Counted from the stretch's first letter, positions 27,547 through 36,021 are shown. The stretch: 64,000 bases of DNA from Pseudoalteromonas arctica A 37-1-2 (GCF_000238395.3 NZ_CP011026.1:620001-684000); one strand, 5' to 3'. The notes: generated from the sequence alone by a model not told the origin. Made by a program: numbers and translations.

Positions 27547-28716
27547 CTATTCCTCTGTATCAAACCCAGCAATAAACTCATCGATAGAGGTTTTGAGGTT
27601 TTCTTCATGGCTTTTGATTTTTCCAAGAGCCAGCATAGCTTGCTGTTTAGCCTTATCTTGATCCCCTCTCTCTTTGTAGCCTTTGGCCAGATTAAACAGC
27701 ACCCATGCAGAATCTGAATAAAGCCCTGCGTTATATTGCAACAGCTCCATGCCTTTTTCGGGCGACTCAAGCCCTGTCATATAATATGAGGCAAAATTGA
27801 TCGCACCTTTTCGAGGTTTGATCTCCTGAAATAAGTCTTGCGACAGCAGCTTAAAATGTTTATCAAAACCTTCTGGCCCCTCTGTAAAAACTCTAAAGGG
27901 TACTGACCAGTTACGATACAATTCATTGGTGGAATTAACCAGACCAGTCATTAACGTCGCTACGTGGGGCAGCGTTTGCAAATGTTCTATCTTAAATCTG
28001 AGGCCGTTGGGTTTGGTTTCTTCCAGAAATGCCTTTAATTCTAAAAAACCCTCACGCATAGCTATTGCCGAATCATCAATCACCTGAAAACCTTCATCTC
28101 CTAGATTGACATAAAGAAACTGATTCAAATCTTCTTCTGAAGACAGATACCTTTTCAGTTTAGGCAATGTGACTTCATTACCCCAGTGAATAGAAGGACT
28201 TAATGCAACGTGGGCAGTAAACAAACCCGGTCGGGAGTGCATTGCATGCAAAGAAAGAAGCCCGCCAAGAGAGTGTCCGCTTAGGGTTTTAAAATCAGAG
28301 GTTTGATAGTGCTTATCGACAAAGGGAAGCAACTCTTTCTCTATATAATCTAAAAAGGCATCAGCACCACCACCTTGTTTATATTCGACATGTTCAGTCG
28401 GTGTGTAATCCCTGATTCTGCTTTCGTTTTCAATTGCAATCAATATCATGTGTGGAGCCAAACCATTCTCGTAATAGGATGACATAACCCCCTGAATCAT
28501 GTCCTTGTAATATTTGCCATCCAGAAAATAATAAACTGGATATTTATAGTCCGGAAAGTCACCATAATTATCAGGCAGATAAACGGTGACGTTTTGCTTT
28601 TCTCCCAACGTCTTAGAGTTAATTATGTGTTCTTTAACAATGACAGCATTGGCAGAAAATAGAGGAAAAAGACAAATGATTGTGGCGAGGAGCCTTAGCT
28701 TTTTTAAGTAGTTCAT
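27547..28716 (-). CDS. Secreted alpha/beta-hydrolase (putative esterase, PF00756-type) with C-terminal helical repeats
   Basis: 389 residues with a cleavable signal peptide ending near SANA|VIVKEH. The esterase-D/Fes-type hydrolase domain has VYLPDNYGD, YPVYYFLDGKYYKD, and the nucleophile elbow TLSGHSLGGLLSLHAMHS (Ser near residue 148). A His in LPHVATLM and an upstream acid could complete the triad. Residues 320-389 look like a TPR-type helical pair (SDSAWVLFNLAKGYKERGDQ). Substrates in the family range from siderophore esters to carbohydrate esters; none can be chosen. It lies between 17-bp direct repeats and has no operon partner, which suggests acquisition by transfer. Ribosome site CAGGGA. 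Confidence 0.85.
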   Translation of the reverse strand: MNYLKKLRLLATIICLFPLFSANAVIVKEHIINSKTLGEKQNVTVYLPDNYGDFPDYKYPVYYFLDGKYYKDMIQGVMSSYYENGLAPHMILIAIENESRIRDYTPTEHVEYKQGGGADAFLDYIEKELLPFVDKHYQTSDFKTLSGHSLGGLLSLHAMHSRPGLFTAHVALSPSIHWGNEVTLPKLKRYLSSEEDLNQFLYVNLGDEGFQVIDDSAIAMREGFLELKAFLEETKPNGLRFKIEHLQTLPHVATLMTGLVNSTNELYRNWSVPFRVFTEGPEGFDKHFKLLSQDLFQEIKPRKGAINFASYYMTGLESPEKGMELLQYNAGLYSDSAWVLFNLAKGYKERGDQDKAKQQAMLALGKIKSHEENLKTSIDEFIAGFDTEE

Positions 28717-28851
28717 AAAATTCCCTGTTTATCATTTTTTCGAGATAAGTTGCCGAATAATAACTTTAATGAAAAGCGATTAAGGTGGCCATATAAAGAT
28801 AATTTAATTAGGTCATGCAATAAAAGCAATTGCCATGATGCAACTAAAAAT

Positions 28852-28875
28852 TAAACCAGACTACCACCTTAATTG
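28852..28875. repeat. Imperfect direct repeat, left copy, with inverted partner
   Basis: AAACCAGAC followed by TAC and CACCTTAATTG. A second copy at 29797-29816 lacks the TAC and has one C-to-T change. The pair brackets the cassette-like gene. The part CCACCTTAAT (28864-28873) is also present in inverted orientation as ATTAAGGTGG at 28779-28788, giving a 95-bp segment with 10-bp inverted ends between the esterase and the cassette. Confidence 0.45.
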
Positions 28876-28929
28876 AACAAACAAACCTATCCCAATTAAT
28901 ATGGATGGCATCCTAATTTCTACTGAACT

Positions 28930-28946
28930 TCGCAAAAGTGCCAATT
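28930..28946. repeat. 17-bp direct repeat, right copy
   Basis: TCGCAAAAGTGCCAATT, exact partner of the copy at 27463-27479. It lies upstream of the esterase and directly next to the truncated attC-like site of the cassette gene, so it may mark a recombination junction. Confidence 0.7.
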
Positions 28947-28958
28947 GCAGACATTGGT

Positions 28959-29008
28959 AACTTTGATGTCCCAGGGAGTCTGCGAGCGCCTTGATGCGTT
29001 TGTTATAT
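28959..29008 (-). repeat. Truncated attC-like (integron recombination) site downstream of the cassette gene
   Basis: On the minus strand it begins GGCATATAACAAACGCATC and continues AAGGCGCTCGC. This resembles the R''-L'' half of Vibrio-type attC sites, which begin TATAACAAACGC. The TAA stop of the 29003-29560 gene lies inside the ATATAAC box, as in true integron cassettes. The complementary second half is not recognisable; only a terminal GTTA near 28957 remains. The site appears broken at the junction with the 17-bp repeat. Interpretation is inference from pattern. Confidence 0.4.
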
Positions 29009-29560
29009 GCCAAGCTCTCTCAATTTTCTATCTAGAACCAGTCCAATATCAGCTAAAATACCATCATGCTCGTAGTCAAGAAAAATTCTCACATCGTTGC
29101 GATCACCATTGGCATCAACTCTTGGTATGCAAAAGCCACGTGAGCACTCATTAGGGTTTACTACATCTCTCTCTTCACTGCCATAGTATGGGAGAACATA
29201 GTGAATATTTGGCATTGATATATCCATCATGACTAAATGATCGTTTCCCCTTGGAGCATCAACACTCCTATGAGCAGAATATTTCATTCTCAAAGGAATA
29301 ATTTTAAGAATATTAGGCATTTCTGAGTCAACCACTTTTATGAAATCAGATTTAAAAAAGTAATAGATTTGACCTAATCTGATCAGATACGCAACTACCT
29401 CATGAAACCAAAAAGGTTGCTCCCTCACTTTTGTCTGCGCCATATAGTTATCAAAGTGGTATTCCAGTCCCTGAACCATAGTTTTAACACCAGAAACCTG
29501 CTTGTAGTGCACTTCATAATCTTTTAATTGATCGAGTTTGTGAAGAATGCTGTTGATCAT
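29003..29560 (-). CDS. Hypothetical protein in an integron-cassette-like context
   Basis: 185 residues, no recognised domain. The sequence has a helical N-terminal half (ILHKLDQLKDYEVHYKQVSG) and a C-terminal part with RVDANGDRNDVRIFLDYEHD and LVLDRKLRELGI. No signal peptide. The start lies about 27 bases after the R-like box GTTATAT of an upstream attC-like site, and the stop codon is embedded in the ATATAAC box of the next, which is how integron cassettes are built. Ribosome site GGGAG (minus strand, near 29570). No integrase is in the window. Function unknown. Confidence 0.6.
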   Translation of the reverse strand: MINSILHKLDQLKDYEVHYKQVSGVKTMVQGLEYHFDNYMAQTKVREQPFWFHEVVAYLIRLGQIYYFFKSDFIKVVDSEMPNILKIIPLRMKYSAHRSVDAPRGNDHLVMMDISMPNIHYVLPYYGSEERDVVNPNECSRGFCIPRVDANGDRNDVRIFLDYEHDGILADIGLVLDRKLRELGI

Positions 29561-29586
29561 GAACCACTCCCTGAGTTTCCCTTGGC

Positions 29587-29661
29587 ATATAACACTTTAT
29601 AAGAGGACATTTTCCCTATTTTAGCGCGAAAACGTCCTTCTTTTATGAACTTATGTTAATA
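29587..29661. repeat. attC-like integron recombination site
   Basis: About 75 bp bounded by ATATAAC (29587-29593) and GTTAATA (29655-29661), whose TAAC and GTTA parts pair. Inside, TAAGAGGACATTTTC and GAAAACGTCCTTCTTTTA form a long imperfect stem with a few unpaired bases, and the GCGC-containing loop lies between them. This is the shape of an attC site: palindromic in structure but not in sequence, with conserved outer boxes. It lies just upstream (minus-strand sense) of the 185-residue gene. Confidence 0.5.
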
Positions 29662-29796
29662 GCAAATAGTGAAAACTATTGGTAGCTATAAATATTATGC
29701 TTACTGTAGCTTATTTAAAAATGTAGAAAAGGGGAAAAGTCTCCTCTTATTCTTACTAAATTAATGACCGCTCACCTGAATGACCGGTTATCGCTC

Positions 29797-29816
29797 AAAC
29801 CAGACCACTTTAATTG
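29797..29816. repeat. Imperfect direct repeat, right copy
   Basis: AAACCAGACCACTTTAATTG, matching the 28852-28875 copy apart from a 3-base gap and one substitution. It lies just outside the 3' end of the HlyIII gene and marks the right edge of the mosaic accessory stretch. Confidence 0.45.
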
Positions 29817-29827
29817 GCTATACCAGC

Positions 29828-30457
29828 TCAATAAACGTAATTGCTAATTGAAATATAATGGCAAACACACCCAGCAATAACAAATAAGTGCCAAATAGCG
29901 TGGCTAAATTGGGTGCTTTTAGCGCTGTAAAATAATGTACCTAAACTATAAAAAATACCGCCGGCAAGTAGCCAGTAAAGTGCTTTTACATCAACACTAG
30001 AATAAAGTGGATACACTATAGCCAGTGCAAACCAACCCATGAGCAAGTAGGTGGCGAGTGATATTTTTTTATTACCGTTTTTTACAAATACTTTGTACGC
30101 AACGCCTGCTAGTGCCACAGTCCAAATAAATGTAAGTGTTGCCCATGACCAAGCACCGGTTAATGAGATTAATAAAAAGGGAGTGTAGGTGCCGGCAATT
30201 AATAAGTATATGGCGCAGTGATCGCACTTTTTATAAAAGGCTCTTAAGCGCGGTTGAATACTGGCGTGGTACAAAGTGGATGACAAAAACAGCACAAATA
30301 GGCTGCTGCCATAAATTGCAGTACTAATATACGCTTTAGTGCTGGTGGCTTGGCTAAATAAATCCCACATAACAAACGCGGCAAATATAATACCGAGTGC
30401 ATGGCTGATTACGTTTAATTTCTCTTCTTTACGGGAATAAGGCGCTTCTAACGACAT
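29828..30457 (-). CDS. Hemolysin III family (HlyIII/YqfA, PAQR-type) membrane protein
   Basis: 209 residues from ATG 30457, which has AGGAA at the right distance; a longer frame from 30517 adds 20 residues without a ribosome site. Seven hydrophobic helices. Diagnostic motifs: EEKLNVISHALGI in helix 1, SSTLYHAS after helix 2, FYKKCDHCAIYLLIAGTYTP in the middle and the final HAIWHLFVIAGCVCHY. The three conserved histidines and acidic residue of the metal site are present. The family is related to eukaryotic PAQR receptors and, despite the name, most members act in membrane homeostasis. Monocistronic. Confidence 0.9.
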   Translation of the reverse strand: MSLEAPYSRKEEKLNVISHALGIIFAAFVMWDLFSQATSTKAYISTAIYGSSLFVLFLSSTLYHASIQPRLRAFYKKCDHCAIYLLIAGTYTPFLLISLTGAWSWATLTFIWTVALAGVAYKVFVKNGNKKISLATYLLMGWFALAIVYPLYSSVDVKALYWLLAGGIFYSLGTLFYSAKSTQFSHAIWHLFVIAGCVCHYISISNYVY

Positions 30458-30642
30458 AACTGTTCCTACCACTATTGGAATTAATTTCAGTGTACAACTG
30501 TACGCTGAAAGTTTCAATCTTAGCTGTGAGTAATTCTAAATAACTTTATTTGATACGCTACTTTAGCTTTTACTTGATTTTAAAGAGAATTAATTCACTA
30601 TGTTGGTGTCTAGTGTAATACATATTACGAGCTGAAATAACC

Positions 30643-30993
30643 ATGAAACAAGATCTAAAAGCTGCTTTACTTACCGCCATTGTTTATCCTGGAGCGGGAC
30701 ATTTTTCTTTAAAAAAACACCTTATAGGCGCTATTTTTGCGGGTGTCTTTTCTGTTCTTTTAATTTTAACCCTTCAAGATATATTTGCGATTGCACAGTG
30801 TACTGCAAATGAAATTGTACACGGAAAAATCCCCATGTCGGTTACGGCCATTTTAAAAGCAGCGCAACAACCATCTGACGCTTGCGCTCAACTCGCTGAA
30901 TATAAGTATGTACCTTTAATGATTATAATTTGGGTGCTGAGCATGATGGATGCATACCGTTTGGGCAGAAAAGCGCTGCCCACTAAAAAATAA
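30643..30993 (+). CDS. Small inner-membrane protein of unknown function
   Basis: 116 residues with hydrophobic segments at about 6-24, 28-50 (IGAIFAGVFSVLLILTLQDI) and 90-106 (YVPLMIIIWVLSMMDAYRLG). The pattern YPGAGHFSLKKHLIGA near the start recalls the small proteins that carry one pair of helices around a PGxGHF turn. No function can be given. An AATAAGCCA/TGGCTTATT hairpin (30989-30997 and 31020-31028) begins at its stop codon. It is divergent from HlyIII. Confidence 0.6.
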   Translation: MKQDLKAALLTAIVYPGAGHFSLKKHLIGAIFAGVFSVLLILTLQDIFAIAQCTANEIVHGKIPMSVTAILKAAQQPSDACAQLAEYKYVPLMIIIWVLSMMDAYRLGRKALPTKK

Positions 30994-31074
30994 GCCACTT
31001 AATTAGAACTCGGTTTGGTTGGCTTATTAATTTCCTTCCCGCATATTTATCCCTGATATTTAGCTATTATTGAT

Positions 31075-31103
31075 GGCGGTAATAATTATTATTACCGCCT
31101 TTT
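31075..31103 (+). terminator. Intrinsic terminator
   Basis: Stem GGCGGTAATAA (31075-31085), loop TTA, stem TTATTACCGCC (31089-31099), followed by TTTT. It follows the 116-residue membrane protein gene by about 80 bases and ends transcription before celG. The 290 bases from here to the celG start are AT-rich, hold no reading frame, and must contain the celG promoter, which I could not place with confidence. Confidence 0.85.
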
Positions 31104-31393
31104 CATTTTTATACATATTTTTTGTAACCGAGATTTTTTGCCCGCATCATGTAAACATCGTGTAAATGCCTGTATATACCCAGTAAAATCCTCAAACCTC
31201 GTTAAATCGCTCACTTGTTGATATTTAGTTAACTAAAATCCTTATCTTTGTACCTTTTTATTCATTTAATGTTAATAAATAAGTGGTACTTTCTGCTCGC
31301 CAAATTAACTTTATTTGACTATTAAGTATTGGTTTGGTGTCAATTTATTACGTCAAGCAATGACGACTGATAATTTCAATTTAAGGAAATACG

Positions 31394-32878
31394 ATGAATA
31401 ACAGTTCAAATAATCACAAAAGAAAGGATTTTAAAGTGGCGAGCTTATCGTTAGCTTTATTATTAGGATGCTCAACAATGGCTAATGCCGCTGTTGAGAA
31501 GTTAACGGTGAGTGGGAATCAAATTCTTGCGGGTGGAGAAAACACAAGCTTTGCAGGACCTAGCCTATTTTGGAGTAATACGGGGTGGGGCGCTGAAAAA
31601 TTTTATACAGCAGAAACAGTAGCAAAGGCAAAAACTGAATTTAATGCAACATTAATTCGTGCAGCTATTGGTCATGGTACGAGTACTGGTGGTAGTTTGA
31701 ACTTTGATTGGGAGGGCAATATGAGCCGTCTTGATACTGTTGTAAACGCAGCTATTAGCGAAGATATGTACGTTATTATTGATTTTCATAGCCATGAAGC
31801 ACATACCGATCAAGCAACTGCAGTTCGCTTTTTTGAAGACGTAGCTACCAAATATGGGCAGTACGACAATGTTATTTATGAAATTTATAACGAGCCGTTA
31901 CAAATCTCATGGGTTAACGATATTAAGCCTTACGCAGAAACAGTTATTGATAAAATTAGAGCAATCGACCCTGATAACTTAATTGTGGTTGGAACGCCTA
32001 CGTGGTCGCAAGATGTTGATGTGGCATCACAAAACCCAATTGATCGTGCCAATATTGCTTACACTCTGCATTTTTATGCTGGCACACATGGTCAATCGTA
32101 TCGAAATAAAGCACAAACAGCACTCGATAACGGCATTGCACTATTCGCCACAGAGTGGGGAACAGTTAATGCTGATGGTAATGGTGGTGTTAATATCAAT
32201 GAAACCGATGCATGGATGGCATTTTTTAAAACAAACAATATTAGCCACGCTAACTGGGCTTTAAACGATAAAAACGAAGGTGCTTCGTTATTTACTCCAG
32301 GCGGTAGTTGGAATTCACTAACATCGTCAGGCACTAAAGTTAAAGAGATCATTCAAGGTTGGGGTGGTGGTAGTAGCAATGTTGATTTAGATAGCGACGG
32401 GGATGGCGTAAGTGACAGCCTTGATCAGTGCGATAATACTTCCGCAGGTACAACGGTTGATAGTATTGGTTGTGCAGTAACTGACAGCGATGCCGATGGT
32501 ATAAGCGATAATGTTGATCAATGCCCTAATACACCTGCAGGTGAAACTGTTAATAATATAGGTTGTGTTGTTGAAGTAGTTGAGCCACAAAGCGATGCGG
32601 ATAACGATGGTGTGAATGATGATATTGATCAGTGCCCAGATACACCCGCTGGTACAAGTGTTGATACAAACGGATGCAGTGTTGTAAGTTCAACAGATTG
32701 TAATGGTATTAATGCATACCCTAATTGGGTGAACAAAGATTACTCAGGTGGTCCGTTTACTCACAATAACACTGACGATAAAATGCAATATCAAGGTAAT
32801 GCATACAGTGCAAATTGGTATACAAACAGCATTCCCGGAAGTGATGCTTCGTGGACGCTTCTTTATACTTGTAATTAA
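31394..32878 (+). CDS. celG: Cold-adapted endoglucanase CelG (GH5) with TSP3 linker and CBM5
   Basis: 494 residues. Signal peptide of 32 residues ending [10 protein letters not shown]. The GH5 barrel spans about 40-320, with acid/base Glu167 in YEIYNEP and nucleophile Glu254 in LFATEWGT (Glu135 and Glu222 in mature numbering, as in P. haloplanktis CelG). An unusually long linker (331-428) has three thrombospondin-type-3 calcium-binding repeats, and a carbohydrate-binding module of CBM5 type ends the protein (434-494). It cuts internal beta-1,4 bonds of cellulose after secretion. RBS TTAAGGAAA. Both flanks are terminators, so it is a single-gene unit. Confidence 0.95.
   Translation: MNNSSNNHKRKDFKVASLSLALLLGCSTMANAAVEKLTVSGNQILAGGENTSFAGPSLFWSNTGWGAEKFYTAETVAKAKTEFNATLIRAAIGHGTSTGGSLNFDWEGNMSRLDTVVNAAISEDMYVIIDFHSHEAHTDQATAVRFFEDVATKYGQYDNVIYEIYNEPLQISWVNDIKPYAETVIDKIRAIDPDNLIVVGTPTWSQDVDVASQNPIDRANIAYTLHFYAGTHGQSYRNKAQTALDNGIALFATEWGTVNADGNGGVNINETDAWMAFFKTNNISHANWALNDKNEGASLFTPGGSWNSLTSSGTKVKEIIQGWGGGSSNVDLDSDGDGVSDSLDQCDNTSAGTTVDSIGCAVTDSDADGISDNVDQCPNTPAGETVNNIGCVVEVVEPQSDADNDGVNDDIDQCPDTPAGTSVDTNGCSVVSSTDCNGINAYPNWVNKDYSGGPFTHNNTDDKMQYQGNAYSANWYTNSIPGSDASWTLLYTCN
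32384..32677 (+). repeat. Three tandem TSP3-type repeats within celG
   Basis: Three units of about 30-37 codons, each with an Asp-rich DxDxDG(V/I)SD loop, then DQCxNT or DQCPDTPAG, and a closing GC cysteine pair. They encode the calcium-binding, cysteine-bridged linker of CelG. The DNA copies have diverged, so contraction by recombination is less likely than in exact repeats. Confidence 0.85.
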
Positions 32879-32900
32879 GCACGTTAAATAAAATATGCGA

Positions 32901-32931
32901 AGAAGGTAAATAATACATTTACCTTCTTTTT
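32901..32931. terminator. Intrinsic terminator after celG
   Basis: Stem AGAAGGTAAA (32901-32910), 7-base loop, stem TTTACCTTCT (32918-32927) and a T-run. It sits 22 bases after the celG stop and 8 bases before the stop of the convergent phosphatase gene, so it may serve both. Confidence 0.85.
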
Positions 32932-32938
32932 AAAAGTA

Positions 32939-34630
32939 TTAGCCTTTATAAACACTTTGGTGTTGTTCAACAATATTGTAGCTTGGTGAGTTTATGTTAT
33001 CTATATAGCGCCAATCGGTTGTGATTTGCTCTTTAGTAATAGTCAGTAACATATACCCACGGTGTGATAAGTCACAATAATTTAAGTCGTTTATTAGCAA
33101 TGAAAGCGAGTCAGCCATCTGCTTTGCTTGTGCTGTATTAAGCGCTAAATAATGCTCCATACCCGGGGATGTAACACCAGGTGTTGCAAACTCTACTCCT
33201 ACGCTTTCGCCTTTTGCATTTTTTAATGTGCCATGCCACGCATTGTGCGTATCACCTGCAACCACGACTAACTTTTTATTTAATGCAGTAACGCTTTTGT
33301 ATAATGCTTCGCGCTCGCTTGGGTAACCATCCCACGCATCTAAATTATAAGGCATTAAAGTATTTACGCGTGCGAGTTGCGCGGGTGTTACCGCTTTATT
33401 AGCTAACACGGCTTTTTTAATGGCAACAAGCTCTTTTAACACCTGAGGTATTTTAGTGCGATCGGATTGCGAGAATATTTCAGTAGGTAGCCACATTTTA
33501 GTCATCAATACTTGCTGGCCCAATACTTGCCATTTTGCATTTGATTTAGTTATTGCACTCGTGAGCCAGTTTAGTTGTGTGTTACCTAGTAACTGCCTAT
33601 TTGGATTATTTAAATCACTGACAAAGCGCGCAACATCCATTTGCTTGGTCTCGGGGTTTTTATAGTCGCTGTAAGCAAGTTGTTTATCGCGTGCTATTAC
33701 GCGCGTATCTAGCATGTGCAAGCTTATTAAATTACCAAAATCGAAGGTGCGATATATTTGCGGGCTTTGTTCGCCCATAGGCGGCCTAATTGGTAGCCAT
33801 TCGTAATAGGCTTGAATAGCTGCTGCACGGCGCTTAAAAAAGTCACCTTCATCAGGAGTATGATTTTCAGCACCACTTTTATAGGTATCGTTGGTAACTT
33901 CGTGATCATCCCATATTGCGATAAATGGCGCTGCAGCGTGAAGTGCTTGTAAGCCTTGGTCTGTTCTGTAAATAGCATAGCGCTTACGATAGTCGCTAAG
34001 GGTAATAATTTCACCGCTGTTATCGGCTGCTAATTGGCGGCCAATTTTTTCAGCATTTTCGGTAGCGTATCCGCCCATTGGGTATTCGTAAATGTAATCT
34101 CCCAAATGCAGTACCACATCTAAATCTTTTTGCTTAGCGGCATCGGTGTAGGCATTAAAGTACCCAGCAGGGTAGTTTGAGCAAGACACAACAGCCATTT
34201 TTACTTGTTCAACATTGTTTATTGGTAGTGTTTTAGCACGGCCTATAGGGCTTTGTGTATTCAAACCCACAAACCGATAAAAGTACTCTGTGTTTGGAGC
34301 AAGTTCTTGTACATCTATTTTTATTGTAAAGTCTCGGCTTTTATCTGTTTGTTCTTGCCCGCTGCGAATAATGTTTTTAAATTGAGAGTCACTTGCCAGT
34401 TCCCAAGCAACAGTAACTTCAAAATTTGATTGAGAAGGAGTTGCACGTGTCCAAATTATTAAAGCATGACTAAGCGGATCGCCACTCGCTACACCGTGTT
34501 TAAATTCAATAGCCGATAGAGGTTTGTTTATTAATGTTTGAGCACAACCTGTAATGGCACTCGATACTGCGACGGTAAATATGCTTGCTGCTGAGGTTTT
34601 TAAAAAATTTCGACGTGATGAAAGAGTCAT
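32939..34630 (-). CDS. PhoD-family alkaline phosphatase/phosphodiesterase, Tat-exported
   Basis: 563 residues. The N-terminus has the twin-arginine motif SSRRNFLKTSAASIF and then ITGCAQ, which could be a lipobox, so export is by Tat, possibly as a lipoprotein. Residues 40-130 are the PhoD N-terminal beta-sandwich (FKHGVASGDPLSHALIIWTR). The metallophosphatase core has VVSCSNYPAGYFNAY, VVLHLGDYIYEYP, FIAIWDDHEVTNDTY and VVAGDTHNAWHGTL, the metal ligands of the Fe/Ca-dependent PhoD enzymes. It releases phosphate from phosphomonoesters or diesters in the periplasm. No Pho box was identified upstream. Confidence 0.93.
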   Translation of the reverse strand: MTLSSRRNFLKTSAASIFTVAVSSAITGCAQTLINKPLSAIEFKHGVASGDPLSHALIIWTRATPSQSNFEVTVAWELASDSQFKNIIRSGQEQTDKSRDFTIKIDVQELAPNTEYFYRFVGLNTQSPIGRAKTLPINNVEQVKMAVVSCSNYPAGYFNAYTDAAKQKDLDVVLHLGDYIYEYPMGGYATENAEKIGRQLAADNSGEIITLSDYRKRYAIYRTDQGLQALHAAAPFIAIWDDHEVTNDTYKSGAENHTPDEGDFFKRRAAAIQAYYEWLPIRPPMGEQSPQIYRTFDFGNLISLHMLDTRVIARDKQLAYSDYKNPETKQMDVARFVSDLNNPNRQLLGNTQLNWLTSAITKSNAKWQVLGQQVLMTKMWLPTEIFSQSDRTKIPQVLKELVAIKKAVLANKAVTPAQLARVNTLMPYNLDAWDGYPSEREALYKSVTALNKKLVVVAGDTHNAWHGTLKNAKGESVGVEFATPGVTSPGMEHYLALNTAQAKQMADSLSLLINDLNYCDLSHRGYMLLTITKEQITTDWRYIDNINSPSYNIVEQHQSVYKG

Positions 34631-34869
34631 ACTGCACTTTTTGAATTATTTATAGTGGTGTGCACTTTAGCGGGTAGATATGACGTTTTTATAAACGCTA
34701 AATGTATTTAGTGTGACGGTATTAATACCTTTAAATCCTTTTATTTATTAACTAAAAAGTAGTCAAAAAATTAAATTAAATGGTTAAATTAACGAGAGAT
34801 GAATTTTTAAAATTAAAGTAATGCGTGTAAAGTTGTTTAATTACAATTGGTTAAAGTTTATTTTTATGT

Positions 34870-34884
34870 TGGCACAACCCTTGA
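34870..34884 (+). promoter_or_regulatory. Sigma-54-like (-24/-12) promoter
   Basis: TTGGCAC at 34869-34875, five bases AACCC, then TTGA at 34881-34884. This fits the sigma-54 pattern TGGCAC-N5-TTGC with correct spacing and one mismatch at the last base (A for C). It lies 44 bases upstream of a 90-residue secreted protein gene with a good ribosome site. A perfect palindrome GGTATTAATACC at 34718-34729 lies further upstream, in the 298-base gap, and could be an activator site. Confidence 0.5.
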
Positions 34885-34928
34885 GTATATAACTACGTCT
34901 AAACAATACACAAACAAGGAACACCATT

Positions 34929-35201
34929 ATGAAACATTCAATTAAAATCGCTATGGCAAGTTTATTAGTATTAGGTTCTGCGCAAGTACACGCAACAGAG
35001 GTGGACCTAGATGTAACTGATATATTAACTCAAAGTGTAGCAAGCTATGTTAAGCAAACCACAATCGAGCTTGAAAAATCACTAAAGGAAACGCTTTATT
35101 TTGATGCTAAAACTGTTTTAGAGGGTTTATTAGATGAGCCCGTTTTAACAGATAGCACAGCGCTTAAAAATACTGATACTAGTATAAAAAACGTAAAATA
35201 A
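34929..35201 (+). CDS. Small secreted protein of unknown function
   Basis: 90 residues. Signal peptide MKHSIKIAMASLLVLGSAQVHA with cleavage before TEVDLD. The mature 68 residues are acidic and predicted helical (SVASYVKQTTIELEKSLKET), with no cysteines. Ribosome site AAGGAACA. It is the first gene behind the sigma-54-like promoter and is followed after 21 bases by a 37-residue membrane microprotein with its own AAAGGA. No family is recognised. Periplasmic location is a firm inference; function is unknown. Confidence 0.75.
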   Translation: MKHSIKIAMASLLVLGSAQVHATEVDLDVTDILTQSVASYVKQTTIELEKSLKETLYFDAKTVLEGLLDEPVLTDSTALKNTDTSIKNVK

Positions 35202-35222
35202 ATCATTTAAAGGATTAAAACG

Positions 35223-35336
35223 ATGAGCAGTGAACTTGGATTATTTGCATTAATGTTAGCACCCGTAGTCAGTATGATTAGCGCTTATTACTCGGTTCAA
35301 GTGTTTAAAGCTATGGGAGGTTGGTTTAATCTTTAG
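35223..35336 (+). CDS. 37-residue single-helix membrane microprotein
   Basis: ATG at 35223 behind AAAGGATTAAAACG, stop TAG at 35334-35336. It reads MSSELGLFALMLAPVVSMIS, then AYYSVQVFKAMGGWFNL. Residues 5-23 form one transmembrane helix; the rest is a short amphipathic tail. Good ribosome site, clean start and stop, and tight coupling to the upstream secreted protein support it as a real gene. It is not homologous to anything I recognise. It might anchor or regulate a membrane complex together with its partner. Confidence 0.6.
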   Translation: MSSELGLFALMLAPVVSMISAYYSVQVFKAMGGWFNL

Positions 35337-35436
35337 CCAATTATATAGCTGGTAATTAATTCGATTCATACAAAGCTGATCGACTTAGCAAAAGCGCACG
35401 TAAATAAAGGCAGAGTGTTTGAAATAAGTAGACTTT

Positions 35437-36015
35437 ATGAAACGTGCGATTTTTCCATTACCCATTTTTATGTTACCTGAAGGTTATACGCGATTACGCA
35501 TATTTGAGCCTCGCTACTTAAATATGGTTAAAACCGCATTAAAAAATAATACAGGGTTTGTGCTTTGTACTTTTGAGCATGACACGCCTTTTAATATAAG
35601 CGCGCAAGGTTGCCTTGTTGATATTATTGATTTTGACCAAGACGATAACGATGTATTATTAATTGATGTATTTGCATCGCAAAATGTGCAAATTAATGAT
35701 GTTTATCAAGACGAAGACGAATTACGTCATGGCTTGGTATCGCCTTGTAATACCCCGTATTGGTACAAAGATTCTAACAATCAAATTGGTGAACATTACC
35801 TACTACACGACGCGCTTAAAAACGTGTTTGATGGTAATCCGGAACTTAATTTGTTGTACAAGAAAACTCATTTTGACAAGCTTCCCTGGATTGCAGCACG
35901 TTGGCTCGAACTCCTACCTGTTTCTATTGAGAAAAAACAGCAACTTGCGTTTGAAACGAATTTTGATAACTTACTGAATTTCCTCCATACTGTGATTAAT
36001 AACGAATTTGCCTAA
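35437..36015 (+). CDS. LON peptidase substrate-binding domain (LON-substr-bdg) protein
   Basis: 192 residues. It is a stand-alone LON N-terminal (PUA-like) domain: FPLPIFMLPEGYTRLRIFEPRYLNMVK is the signature of this family. The ATPase and protease parts of Lon are absent. Such short proteins bind unknown ligands or peptides. It lies upstream of the ECF sigma operon but before its promoter (36022), so it is probably separately expressed. Start at 35437 is chosen for the family-typical KRAIFPLPIFMLPEG beginning; no strong ribosome site is visible. Confidence 0.88.
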   Translation: MKRAIFPLPIFMLPEGYTRLRIFEPRYLNMVKTALKNNTGFVLCTFEHDTPFNISAQGCLVDIIDFDQDDNDVLLIDVFASQNVQINDVYQDEDELRHGLVSPCNTPYWYKDSNNQIGEHYLLHDALKNVFDGNPELNLLYKKTHFDKLPWIAARWLELLPVSIEKKQQLAFETNFDNLLNFLHTVINNEFA

Positions 36016-36021
36016 ATTTTA

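Noticed and set aside
27396..27770. 124-residue minus-strand frame partly overlapping the esterase
   Set aside because: It is in another frame of the esterase C-terminus and extends into the AT-rich gap; no ribosome site and no family resemblance.
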